The position numbers and the translations under genes are program-made. From Candidatus Accumulibacter appositus (GTDB lineage: Bacteria > Pseudomonadota > Gammaproteobacteria > Burkholderiales > Rhodocyclaceae), in contig JEMX01000014.1 of assembly GCA_000585055.1 (NCBI GenBank), positions 1-37,125 on the forward strand: a stretch of DNA of 37,125 bases. The letters run 5' to 3'. How positions within the stretch are numbered: position 1 is the stretch's first letter; each line of letters starts with the position of its first letter. This document shows positions 24,170-32,984 of this stretch, piece by piece. A model generated the notes under the pieces. The model was given only the letters and a program-made list of their open reading frames with translations, made no database searches and was not told the DNA's origin.

Positions 24170-26068
24170 ATGCGCACTCTGCAGGCGATCGTTCTGCTAT
24201 TGCTGACCATTGCCGCCGTTCTGCTGCCGGCTGGTGCAGACGCGCCGCTTCAGCCTCCTCTGCGCCTCGCCGCCGACAGCACTTCGCTGTCCTTGCGCCC
24301 GTTCATCGAAATCCTCGAGGATCCCGGCGGAAAGCTCACCCTGGCCGACGTCGAGCGCCCCGAGACGGCGCGGCAGTTCCAGCTGCAGGCCGGCGACGGC
24401 GATCTCAACTTCGGCTATTCGCCAACGACTTACTGGCTGCGTCTGACGCTGACTCCCGAACTCGGGGCCGCGACGCGCTGGCTACTCGAGGTCAGCTATC
24501 CCTCGCTCGACTCCGTGACGCTCTTTGTTCGCCGAGGCGACACCGTGGTACGCCAACATGCCGGCGACCAGGCGCCTTTTGCCAGCCGGCCATTCGCGCA
24601 CCGCAACCTCGTCTTCCCGCTCGAAGTGATCGCCGGCGTCGAACAGCAGCTCTACCTGCGCGTCGCCTCCAGCGGCAGCCTCACCATTCCTTTGACGCTA
24701 TGGTCGCCGGCCGCCTTGCACGCCAACGACCAGGGCGTCTATAGCCTGATGGCCACCTACTTTGGAATGTTGCTGGCGCTCGGTCTATACAATCTGCTGC
24801 TCTACTTCTCGCTCCGCGAAGGGGCCTACCTGGCCTACGTGGGTGTCGTTTTCTCGATGAGCATCGCACAGTTGTCGATGCTTGGACTGGGCAATCAGTT
24901 CCTGTGGCCCAATTGGCCGGCGTGGGGGAATCTTGCCATTCCGCTCGGTTTCTGCTCGACCGGCTACTTTAGTGCGCTATTCACGCGCCTCTTTCTCGAA
25001 ACGGCCAAGACCACCCCACGCTGCGACCGCTTGCTGGCCATCCTCCAGGCCAGCTTCGTGCTCGCCGGCGCGACGGCCGTTTTTTACGCCTACCGCCCGG
25101 CGGGAATGGCCACCGCGCTGCTCGGCGCAGCGTTCGCGGTGGTGGCGGTCGTGACCGCCGCGCTTTGCGCCTTTCGTCGCCAGGCGGGCGCACGCCTGTT
25201 CCTGGCCGCCTGGAGCCTGCTGCTGCTCGGTGCGGCTGTCTCTGCGCTACGCGCGCTGAACTGGTTGCCGACCAATCTGCTCACCGTCTTCGCCCTGCAG
25301 TTCGGTTCGGCGCTTGAAGTTCTCTTGCTTTCCTTCGCCCTGGCCGATCGCATCAACAGCGCGCGCCGCGAGATGGCGGCGGCGCAAGCGGAAACACTGC
25401 GCACCAGAGAGGCCGCCGTAGAAACCTTGCGACAGTCGGAAAAAACGCTCGAACAACGCGTCATGCAGCGCACCCTCGAACTGGCCGAAAGCAATGAACG
25501 CCTGCGCCAAAGCGAAGCGGAACTGCGCAAGCTGGCGCACCACGACCCGCTGACCGGCCTGGCCAATCGTGCCCTGCTTTACGACGAATTGCGGCGAATC
25601 ATTGCCCGCAGCACACGCAGCGGCGACATTTTTGCGCTGCTGATGATCGATCTTGACGGCTTCAAATGGGTCAACGACACGCACGGGCACGCCATCGGCG
25701 ACCAGTTGCTCGAGATCATCGCCACCCGCCTGCAGGAATGCGTGCGCGTCTCCGATACCGTCGCTCGCCTCGGTGGCGACGAGTTCGTGGTCGTCGTCGA
25801 GGGGGTCCTCGACGAAGCACAAGCGCTGGCTGTCGGCGCCAAAATCATCGCCACCCTGAGCCGCCCGGCGACCATCGCCAGGCATGCGGTCCAGGTCGGC
25901 GCCAGCATCGGCGTCGCCTTGTGGCCGCAGGACGCCGACGACAGCGACCGCCTGTTGCTGGCCGCCGACCGCGCCATGTACCTGGCTAAGGAGAGCGGCC
26001 GCGGCCACTGCCAACTGGCGTCGACGGTCAGCGAAGCAGTGAAGGAGCAGCCCAGCACGGGAGAGTGA
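24170..26068 (+). CDS. 7TMR-DISM sensor diguanylate cyclase
   Basis: The membrane protein has 632 aa. A signal peptide (about 1-24) leads to a periplasmic 7TMR-DISM extracellular domain (about 35-180, with YSPTTYWLRL), then seven hydrophobic segments (about 190-400, beginning YSLMATYFGMLLALGLYN), a short coiled coil (about 405-455) and a GGDEF domain (about 460-620). The active-site loop is intact GGDEF at 535-539, and the inhibitory I-site RVSD sits five residues upstream (526-529). It should make c-di-GMP under product feedback in response to a periplasmic ligand, perhaps a carbohydrate. I chose the ATG at 24170 with GGAG upstream; a GTG at 24143 is an alternative. Confidence 0.93.
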   Translation: MRTLQAIVLLLLTIAAVLLPAGADAPLQPPLRLAADSTSLSLRPFIEILEDPGGKLTLADVERPETARQFQLQAGDGDLNFGYSPTTYWLRLTLTPELGAATRWLLEVSYPSLDSVTLFVRRGDTVVRQHAGDQAPFASRPFAHRNLVFPLEVIAGVEQQLYLRVASSGSLTIPLTLWSPAALHANDQGVYSLMATYFGMLLALGLYNLLLYFSLREGAYLAYVGVVFSMSIAQLSMLGLGNQFLWPNWPAWGNLAIPLGFCSTGYFSALFTRLFLETAKTTPRCDRLLAILQASFVLAGATAVFYAYRPAGMATALLGAAFAVVAVVTAALCAFRRQAGARLFLAAWSLLLLGAAVSALRALNWLPTNLLTVFALQFGSALEVLLLSFALADRINSARREMAAAQAETLRTREAAVETLRQSEKTLEQRVMQRTLELAESNERLRQSEAELRKLAHHDPLTGLANRALLYDELRRIIARSTRSGDIFALLMIDLDGFKWVNDTHGHAIGDQLLEIIATRLQECVRVSDTVARLGGDEFVVVVEGVLDEAQALAVGAKIIATLSRPATIARHAVQVGASIGVALWPQDADDSDRLLLAADRAMYLAKESGRGHCQLASTVSEAVKEQPSTGE

Positions 26069-26175
26069 GCGCTCGAGCGACGCGATCGCCCGCGCGCTGT
26101 CGCTCTGCGGACCTGGCAGGGCGGATTTGGTAGAATCTCGCTCTTTTGCCAAACCTCACCCACCGGGAGCCTGCC

Positions 26176-26793
26176 GTGCAAATCGTCTGCCTTGACCTCG
26201 AAGGCGTACTCGTCCCCGAAATCTGGATCGAATTCGCCGCTCGTACCGGCATTCCGGAGCTTCGCCGCACCACGCGCGACGAGCCCGACTATGACAAGCT
26301 GATGAGCTATCGGCTGGCCATCCTGGCCGAGAACAAGCTTGGCCTGCAAGATATCCAGAAAGTCATCGCCGAAATGGGACCGGTCGAAGGCGCCCGTGCT
26401 TTCGTCGACGGGCTACGCGAGACCTACCAGCTGATCATTCTCTCGGATACCTTCTACGAATTTGCGCACCCGCTGATGCGCCAGCTCGGCTGGCCGACCT
26501 TGTTCTGCCACAGTCTCGAAGCCGACGCCGATGGCAAGGTGGTGCACTACCGCTTGCGCATGCCGGATCAGAAACGCGAGGCCGTGCAACGCCTGAAGGA
26601 ACTCAGATTCTCGGTCGTCGCCGCCGGCGATTCGTACAACGACACGGCCATGCTCGGAGAGGCGCACGCCGGCATTCTCTTTCGCCCGCCCGAGAAAGTG
26701 ATCAGGGAATTCCCGCAGTATCCGGTCACCCAGACCTTCGCTGAGCTGCGTGCCGAAATCGACAACGCCTTTGCCACGCGCGCGGCAAGCTAG
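26176..26793 (+). CDS. thrH: ThrH: phosphoserine phosphatase / homoserine phosphotransferase
   Basis: The 205-aa HAD-family enzyme closely follows the Pseudomonas ThrH pattern: CLDLEGVLVPEIWIEFA at the start (nucleophile D7), ILSDTFYEFAHPLMRQLG in the middle, then AAGDSYNDTAML and EAHAGILF. ThrH dephosphorylates phosphoserine and can pass the phosphate to homoserine, which joins serine and threonine synthesis. A GTG at 26176 preceded by GGGAG gives exactly the family length; an earlier ATG at 26146 would add ten unrelated residues. A TAGAAT at 26132-26137 is a possible -10 box. The next gene starts 11 bases after the stop, so the two are probably co-transcribed. Confidence 0.95.
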   Translation: MQIVCLDLEGVLVPEIWIEFAARTGIPELRRTTRDEPDYDKLMSYRLAILAENKLGLQDIQKVIAEMGPVEGARAFVDGLRETYQLIILSDTFYEFAHPLMRQLGWPTLFCHSLEADADGKVVHYRLRMPDQKREAVQRLKELRFSVVAAGDSYNDTAMLGEAHAGILFRPPEKVIREFPQYPVTQTFAELRAEIDNAFATRAAS

Positions 26794-26804
26794 GATCCCA
26801 CAAC

Positions 26805-27677
26805 ATGCAGAAAAGACGTTTCTACACCCTTTCCGGATCCTGCCCCGACCAAGTCGGCATCATCTCGCGCATCTCGGGCTTCATCGCCCAGCACCAGGGC
26901 TGGATTCTCGAATCGAGCTATCATGCCGACGACGGCAATGATGACCATGCCAGCCGCTATTTCATGCGCATGCAGGTGAAAGCCGATTCGCTGCCTTTTC
27001 ATCTGGCCGAGTTCCGTGAACGCTTCGCGCCCCTGGCAGAAGAGCTGTCGATGACCTGGAAGATAAGCGACTCGGCGGTCAAGCGGCGCGTAGTGCTGAT
27101 GGTCAGCAAGCAGGAACACTGCCTTTACGACCTCCTGGCACGCTGGCAGTCGAAGGAACTCGACATCGAGATCCCCTGCGTGATCTCGAATCACGACACT
27201 TTCAAGGCCTTCGTCGAGTGGCATGGCATTCCTTTCCACCACGTCCCGATCAACGCCGACAACAAGCAAGCGGCACACGCCGAAATCTGCCGCATCTACG
27301 ACGAAGTCAAGGGCGACACCATGGTCCTGGCCCGTTACATGCAGATTCTGCCGGCCGACATGTGCGCCCGCTACCCGGGACAGATGATCAACATCCACCA
27401 CTCGTTTCTGCCCAGCTTCGTCGGTGCCCGCCCCTACCACCAGGCCTTCCAGCGCGGCGTCAAGCTGATCGGCGCGACCTGCCACTACGTCACCCGAGAA
27501 CTCGACCAGGGACCGATCATCGAGCAGGACGTGATCCGTATCGACCATTCGGATTCGGTCGAAGACATGGTGCGCTACGGCAAGGACATCGAGAAGGCGG
27601 TACTGGCGCGCGGGCTGCGCTATCACCTGGAAGACCGGGTGCTATTGCATGCCAACAAGACGGTGATTTTCCGCTGA
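26805..27677 (+). CDS. purU: Formyltetrahydrofolate deformylase
   Basis: PurU (290 aa) hydrolyses 10-formyl-THF to THF and formate, balancing one-carbon units and supplying formate for PurT. An N-terminal ACT domain (about residues 7-85, SGSCPDQVGIISRISGFI) precedes a formyltransferase-type domain (about 90-285). The catalytic region NIHHSFLPSF begins at residue 196 and is followed by GARPYHQAF and a conserved YVTRELDQGPII. Length is normal. Its place behind thrH links serine and one-carbon metabolism. The next gene begins 85 bases downstream. Confidence 0.97.
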   Translation: MQKRRFYTLSGSCPDQVGIISRISGFIAQHQGWILESSYHADDGNDDHASRYFMRMQVKADSLPFHLAEFRERFAPLAEELSMTWKISDSAVKRRVVLMVSKQEHCLYDLLARWQSKELDIEIPCVISNHDTFKAFVEWHGIPFHHVPINADNKQAAHAEICRIYDEVKGDTMVLARYMQILPADMCARYPGQMINIHHSFLPSFVGARPYHQAFQRGVKLIGATCHYVTRELDQGPIIEQDVIRIDHSDSVEDMVRYGKDIEKAVLARGLRYHLEDRVLLHANKTVIFR

Positions 27678-27762
27678 GCGCTACCCGCAACAAGCATCCC
27701 GACCACCCTCGAGTCCCGGCACGCGCCAAGCTGTCGGGCGACCACCTGGAGTTCCCTGCCGC

Positions 27763-29718
27763 ATGATCACCCTCAAAGGCGTTACCCTGCGCCGCGGCGC
27801 CAGGGTGTTGCTCGATAACACCTCGGTGACCATCAACACCGGCGAACGGGTTGGCCTGATCGGTCGCAACGGCGCCGGCAAATCGACGCTTTTCGCGCTG
27901 CTCGACGGTAGCCTGCATGAGGACGCCGGCGAGTTCTTCCGGCCGGCCCAGTGGCGCCTCGCACAGGTTCTGCAGGAAATGCCGGAAACCTCGCAAAGCG
28001 CGACCGATTTCGTGATTACCGGCGACACGGCCTTGCAAGCGGCCGAGGAGGAAGTGCGTCGGGCCGAAGAAAGCGGCGACGGTGACCAGCTGGCGCACGC
28101 CTACATGGCGCTGCACGACGCCGGCGCACACGATGCGCAGGCGCGTGCGCAGGCCTTGATTCTTGGCCTCGGCTTCAAGACCACCGAGCTAAACAATCCG
28201 GTCGACAGCTTCTCCGGCGGCTGGCGCATGCGCCTGCAGCTGGCGCGGGCGCTGATGTGTCCGTCCGACCTCCTGCTGCTCGACGAACCGACCAACCACC
28301 TCGACCTGGATGCGCTGGTGTGGCTGGAGAGCTGGCTCACGCGCTACGAAGGCACGATGCTGGTGATCAGTCACGACCGCGAGTTCCTCGACGCGATTTC
28401 GACGGTGACGCTGCATCTCGACAACGAGCAGCTGACGCGCTACGGCGGCAACTACAGCGTCTTCGAGGAAACCCGCGCCCAGCAGCTCGAACTGCAGCAG
28501 AACGCCTACGCCAAGCAACAGGACAAGATCGCTCATCTGCAGAGCTTCATCAGCCGTTTCAAGGCCAAGGCGACCAAGGCCAAGCAGGCGCAGAGCCGGG
28601 TCAAGGCGCTGGAAAGAATCGAACGTCTGGCACCCGTGCTGGCCAACGCCGAGTTCAGCTTCGAGTTCAAGGAGGCCGCCAACCTGCCCAACCCGATGCT
28701 GATCATGGACGACGCCAGCTTCGGCTACCCGGCGCCGGCCGATGCCGCCGCCGGCACGCCGCCGACGGTGATCGTCCACCAGGTCACGCGCTCGGTGCTC
28801 GCTGGCCAGCGCATCGGCATCCTGGGCGCCAACGGACAGGGCAAATCGACGCTGGTGAAGACCATCGCCCGCGTCCTGAACTGTACCAGTGGCGCCATCA
28901 GTGAAGGGAAAGGCCTGCACATCGGCTACTTCGCGCAGCAGGAGCTGGACGTCCTTCGGCCCGACGAAACACCTCTGGAGCACATGGTACGCATGGCCAA
29001 GGAAGGCTTGCCAAACGGTCAGAGCGGCCGCGAGCAGGATCTGCGCAGCTTCCTCGGCACCTTCAACTTCAGCGGCGATATGGTCAAGCAGGCGGTCGGT
29101 ACGATGAGTGGCGGCGAAAAAGCACGTCTGGTGCTGTGCATGATCGTCTGGCAACGCCCCAACCTGCTGCTGCTCGACGAACCGACCAACCATCTTGACC
29201 TCGGCACCCGCGAAGCCTTGTCGATCGCGCTCAACGAATTCGAGGGAACGGTGATGCTGGTCAGTCACGACCGCTCGCTGCTGCGCTCGGTGTGTGACGA
29301 GTTCTGGCTGGTCAGCCGTGGTGGCGTGGCCGACTTTACGGGCGATCTCGATGACTACCAGCGCTACCTGCTTGACGAGGCCAAACGCAGCCGCGACACT
29401 CTCAAAAAAGCGCTAAAGAGCGCCAAGGAACCGCGCCAGCCAGAGCCGTCGCTGAGCGGCGCCACGGACAAGCGTAAAGCGCCTGCGACGCTGAAAGCCC
29501 TGGCCCGCGACCAGGGCCGGATCGAAAAGGCTCTGCTCGAACTACAGAAGGAACAGCACTCTCTGGAGAGCAGCTTGTCGAAACCGCTGGCCGCCGCCGA
29601 TCTGGCGGCCCTGGGCGCACGCATGAGCGAAATCGCAGAGCAACTGGCAGAACTGGAAGAGCACTGGCTGACGCTCGCCGAACAGATCGAGTCGGCGGAC
29701 CAGCCGACGCCATCCTGA
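27763..29718 (+). CDS. yheS: ABC-F family ATPase, YheS type
   Basis: The 651-aa protein has two ATP-binding cassettes: Walker A GRNGAGKST at 34-42, signature SFSGGWRMR, and a second pair GANGQGKST and MSGGEKAR. Both Walker B regions read [11 protein letters not shown]. The linker between them is the charged ABC-F arm, and the last 110 residues form a K/E-rich coiled coil, as in YheS and Uup. YheS acts on the ribosome and in E. coli has been linked to relief of nascent-chain stalling. With the gene at 21703 this makes two ABC-F proteins in 8 kb. Next in line is a hemerythrin, 36 bp on. Confidence 0.93.
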   Translation: MITLKGVTLRRGARVLLDNTSVTINTGERVGLIGRNGAGKSTLFALLDGSLHEDAGEFFRPAQWRLAQVLQEMPETSQSATDFVITGDTALQAAEEEVRRAEESGDGDQLAHAYMALHDAGAHDAQARAQALILGLGFKTTELNNPVDSFSGGWRMRLQLARALMCPSDLLLLDEPTNHLDLDALVWLESWLTRYEGTMLVISHDREFLDAISTVTLHLDNEQLTRYGGNYSVFEETRAQQLELQQNAYAKQQDKIAHLQSFISRFKAKATKAKQAQSRVKALERIERLAPVLANAEFSFEFKEAANLPNPMLIMDDASFGYPAPADAAAGTPPTVIVHQVTRSVLAGQRIGILGANGQGKSTLVKTIARVLNCTSGAISEGKGLHIGYFAQQELDVLRPDETPLEHMVRMAKEGLPNGQSGREQDLRSFLGTFNFSGDMVKQAVGTMSGGEKARLVLCMIVWQRPNLLLLDEPTNHLDLGTREALSIALNEFEGTVMLVSHDRSLLRSVCDEFWLVSRGGVADFTGDLDDYQRYLLDEAKRSRDTLKKALKSAKEPRQPEPSLSGATDKRKAPATLKALARDQGRIEKALLELQKEQHSLESSLSKPLAAADLAALGARMSEIAEQLAELEEHWLTLAEQIESADQPTPS

Positions 29719-29754
29719 AATGCTTACCCCAATACGCGACGATTGGAGCAGTAA

Positions 29755-30174
29755 ATGAAATATGAGTTGGTGGAGTGGTCAGCGAAGATTCTCGTCGGCT
29801 TGCCAAACATCGATGCGCAGCATCGGCAATTGTTCGACCTTGCGGCGACCTTTGGTGGCGATGGCGACCAGATCCGGGTGCTCAAGTCGCTGGCCATGCT
29901 GACCGAATACGTGAAAGTCCATTTGCGCGAAGAAGAACAGATGATGGCCGCTTGCCATTACCCCGGCCTCGAGGCGCATCGGGAACTGCACGCCGAATTC
30001 CGGCAAATGCTCTTCAAGCTCCTGGAAAATGCCAAGCGGATGACCCTCGACGAGATTGCCGACGAGGTCAAATTCCTGATCAACGGCTGGTTCTACAACC
30101 ACATTCTGGTTGCCGACTTCGACTACGTGCCGAGCGTCAAGGCGGCGGCCGCCACACCAACGCCGACGCGTTGA
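29755..30174 (+). CDS. Bacteriohemerythrin
   Basis: The 139-aa four-helix-bundle protein has all seven di-iron ligands expected for hemerythrins: H23 (DAQHRQLF), H56 and E60 (HLREEEQMM), H75 and H79 (HRELH), and H116 with D121 (NHILVADFDY). Such single-domain proteins bind O2 reversibly and are used for oxygen storage, delivery or sensing in microaerobic bacteria. The start has GGAG eight bases upstream. The protein has no other domain. It lies in front of a diguanylate cyclase gene (243 bp gap), an association that hints at oxygen-linked c-di-GMP control but does not prove it. Confidence 0.95.
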   Translation: MKYELVEWSAKILVGLPNIDAQHRQLFDLAATFGGDGDQIRVLKSLAMLTEYVKVHLREEEQMMAACHYPGLEAHRELHAEFRQMLFKLLENAKRMTLDEIADEVKFLINGWFYNHILVADFDYVPSVKAAAATPTPTR

Positions 30175-30416
30175 AACGCCAGCCTCGCCTTCACCAGCAG
30201 CGCCTGAGCCGTCAGCCTGCAGGTGCGCTGCCACAGCCGCCACACCGTCCGCCGTGACGTCGATCACGTAACACTCAGCCCACTTCACCTAGCATTTGCT
30301 CTAGCGACAGCCGCGCCCAGAGCCCGGCACAGCCGTCGACACCTTGACCATGAGCCAGGCACAGTGCGCCGGCTTTTCTGGCGCGCCGTTCACCGAACCG
30401 CCCAAAGCGAGAGTCC

Positions 30417-32195
30417 ATGAAGTTCCTACAAATCCTTTCACTGCGGCAGATGCTCACCATGCCGTATGTGGTACTGGTCCTGCTGCTGGCTGCAGCCATT
30501 GGCGGCCTGTCGTACTCGGCCGGCCGTGTGGCCGTCGACACCCTGTCGAACCAGCTGCTGTCGGAAATGGTGTACCGGATCGCCCAGGCCGCCGAGCGGC
30601 ACGTCTTCGGTGCCAGCGCGGTGCTCGAAACGGCCTTTCCCACCGGCGTGGCCGCACCGGCGAACCTCAACGACGACCTCGACAACCTGCGCACGCGCTT
30701 CTGGCTGGCCACCTCGGTGCATCGCGACCCCAACAACTACGCCTATTACGGCGATCGCAGCGGGCGCTTTTTCGGGCTCTGGAGGCATTCGGAAAGTGAC
30801 GCCGAGTTGCGCCTGAGAAGCACTGGCGACGGCCCGCGAACGATCTATCGCTTTTCCGGAATTGGCGGCGAACTGACCGATCCAGTGCGTGAAACGCGCA
30901 TCTTCGAGCCCCGTGAACGCCCGTGGTTCAAATCCGGCGAGAAATCGACGATGCATACCTGGACCTCGGTGTACATCGATTTCAAGACCGAGGAACTGGT
31001 CGCCACACGTGCCCGACGCGTCAACAACCCAGCGGGCGAGTTTCAGGGCGTCGTGGCCACCGACCTGTCGCTGCAAGGGGTCAACGACTTCCTGCACTCC
31101 CTGCGACTGAGCGCCAACGGCATCGCCTACGTCGTCGAAACCGACGGCCAGTTGATCGGCACCTCACGCGGCCCACACCTGCGCAAGGATGACGCCGGGG
31201 AGAACGTGCGGCTGAACGTGCAGGACAGCGACGATCCGCTGGTCGCCGCCAGTTACCGCGAGATCCGCAAGCTTCTGCACCCTTCCGCCGAAGCGCCGCA
31301 CCCGCAAACGGCGGTCTTTGAAACCGCCGCCGGCGAGGCGGTTGAGGCCGCCTATGCGCGCATTCAGGATGCCGCCGGACTGGACTGGATCATCGTCGTC
31401 GCGGTACCGCGCAGCGACTTCCTGTCCGGGGTGACCGAGAACTTCAAGCGCACGGTGCTGCTCGCCTTGCTGGCCTCGCTGATGACCATCCTGATCGGCT
31501 TCATGGTCCTCTCGGTCGTCGCCCGCGACCTCAAGGAACTCGCCGTGGCTGCCCGCAAGGTCGGCAACGGCGACCTCAACGCGGCCTTCGATGTCACCCG
31601 CCGCGACGAAATCGGCGACCTGGCGAAGAGCTTCAGGAACATGCAGAGCAAACTGCTCAGCGACCGGCTGACCGGGCTGGCCAACCGCGAGGCCTTCCTG
31701 CGCCGCGTCGATGAGCGCCTGGCCCAGCAACGCGAACTCCCCGACCCCCGCCCCTTCGCCATTCTCTTCATCGACCTCAACGATTTCAAGAACATCAACG
31801 ACAGCTTCGGCCACGACGTCGGCGACAAGGTACTGCAGGAAATCGCACAGCGCATGCTCACCGGTCTGCGCAGCCGCGACCTGGTGGCGCGCTACGCTGG
31901 CGACGAGTTCGTGGTCATGCTCGATGCGGTCAACAACCGCCAGGACGCCGAAAGCGCGCGCAGCAACATCGAGCAGCTGCTTGGCGCACCGCTGCTTTCG
32001 ATCGATGCGGCGGCGCTGGATGCCAACACCGGCGCCTCGATCGGCCTGGCCATGTACCCCGAAGATGGCCAGGATGTCGAATCGCTGGTGCAGTGTTCCG
32101 ATGCCGACATGTACCGGCGCAAGCAGGCCATGCAGGGCGCTCGCCGCGGCCCGGCAACAGCAAGTGCCGGAGCGGATCACCCCGGCAGTCGCTAG
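30417..32195 (+). CDS. dCache/HAMP diguanylate cyclase
   Basis: The 592-aa membrane protein has a first transmembrane helix (about residues 16-38), a large periplasmic double-Cache sensor domain (about 40-335, with NNYAYYGDRSGRFFGLW and RPWFKSGEKS), a second helix (about 342-365), a HAMP domain (about 366-418, ending DEIGDLAKSF) and a GGDEF domain (about 420-580). The active loop is AGDEF (494-498) instead of GGDEF, a substitution tolerated in some known active cyclases. An I-site RSRD is five residues upstream (485-488), so product feedback is likely. The ligand is unknown; dCache domains often bind amino acids or organic acids. Its stop codon overlaps that of btuD on the other strand. Confidence 0.93.
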   Translation: MKFLQILSLRQMLTMPYVVLVLLLAAAIGGLSYSAGRVAVDTLSNQLLSEMVYRIAQAAERHVFGASAVLETAFPTGVAAPANLNDDLDNLRTRFWLATSVHRDPNNYAYYGDRSGRFFGLWRHSESDAELRLRSTGDGPRTIYRFSGIGGELTDPVRETRIFEPRERPWFKSGEKSTMHTWTSVYIDFKTEELVATRARRVNNPAGEFQGVVATDLSLQGVNDFLHSLRLSANGIAYVVETDGQLIGTSRGPHLRKDDAGENVRLNVQDSDDPLVAASYREIRKLLHPSAEAPHPQTAVFETAAGEAVEAAYARIQDAAGLDWIIVVAVPRSDFLSGVTENFKRTVLLALLASLMTILIGFMVLSVVARDLKELAVAARKVGNGDLNAAFDVTRRDEIGDLAKSFRNMQSKLLSDRLTGLANREAFLRRVDERLAQQRELPDPRPFAILFIDLNDFKNINDSFGHDVGDKVLQEIAQRMLTGLRSRDLVARYAGDEFVVMLDAVNNRQDAESARSNIEQLLGAPLLSIDAAALDANTGASIGLAMYPEDGQDVESLVQCSDADMYRRKQAMQGARRGPATASAGADHPGSR

Positions 32196-32983
32196 GCCGG
32201 CATGAACCAGCGCAGCTTGCCGGCACCCACTTCACGCAGGGGATAGCCGTAGAGCCGGCTCAGGGACTCACTGCCGATGACCTCATCACTGCTTCCCTGC
32301 AGCGTCGTGCCATCGTCGAAGAGCAGCAGGGCTCGCGAGCAGAAGCGCGCCGCCAGACCGGGTTCATGCAGGACCATCACGCTGGCCGCCCTCTGCTCGC
32401 TGCGATTGAGCGTGGAAAACAGCTCGAGGGTGGCGATCTGGTGATTCAGATCCAGGTGCGCAAGCGGTTCGTCGAGCAGGTAGAGCTGCGGCGCCTGCGT
32501 CAGCAGGGTGGCGATGGCCAGCCTCTGCCGCTCGCCGCCGGAAAGCGTCTGCACGTCGCGCTGCGCCAGTTCGGCAAGACCGACGGCAGCCAGCGCCTGG
32601 CGTGCTTTGCTGGCATCCGCCTCGGACTCCCAGTCCCAGCGATCGAGATGGGGATGGCGTCCAACCAGCGCCGTTTCCAGGACCGTCGAGGAAAAAGCCT
32701 CACTGCGGCTCTGCGGCAACCAGCCACGAATGCGAGCGCTGCGACGCGCACCGAGTTGCGTGTAACCTACCCCGGCGATGCGCACCTCGCCGGCATCCGG
32801 CTCGCGCAGGCCCGCCAGGACCGAGAGCAGGGTCGACTTGCCGGCGCCGTTGCGACCGAGAATGGCCAGCGACTCGCCCGGCGGCAGACTCAATTCCAGC
32901 GCGCGGCAAAAAACCCGGCCAGCGATGCCGACATCGAGCATCCGGGTCGTCAGCAGAGGCGCAGTCAGATCCGTCTGATCCAT
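32192..32983 (-). CDS. btuD: Vitamin B12 ABC transporter ATPase
   Basis: The 263-aa ATPase of the BtuCD importer drives cobalamin across the inner membrane. Walker A GRNGAGKST is at 43-51, the Q-loop region is near residue 90 (WLPQSR), the signature LSGGE is at 147-151, and Walker B LYLLDEP is at 167-173. I placed the start at 32983, two bases after the btuC stop; an in-frame ATG at 33007 would overlap btuC by 23 bp. The family is shared with iron-siderophore ATPases, but the riboswitch and btuB upstream make cobalamin the likely substrate. Confidence 0.9.
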   Translation of the reverse strand: MDQTDLTAPLLTTRMLDVGIAGRVFCRALELSLPPGESLAILGRNGAGKSTLLSVLAGLREPDAGEVRIAGVGYTQLGARRSARIRGWLPQSRSEAFSSTVLETALVGRHPHLDRWDWESEADASKARQALAAVGLAELAQRDVQTLSGGERQRLAIATLLTQAPQLYLLDEPLAHLDLNHQIATLELFSTLNRSEQRAASVMVLHEPGLAARFCSRALLLFDDGTTLQGSSDEVIGSESLSRLYGYPLREVGAGKLRWFMPA

Positions 32984-32984
32984 A

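Noticed and set aside
28189..29268. 359-codon minus-strand open frame
   Set aside because: It is antisense to the YheS-type ATPase gene.
31164..32180. 338-codon minus-strand open frame
   Set aside because: It is antisense to the dCache cyclase gene.
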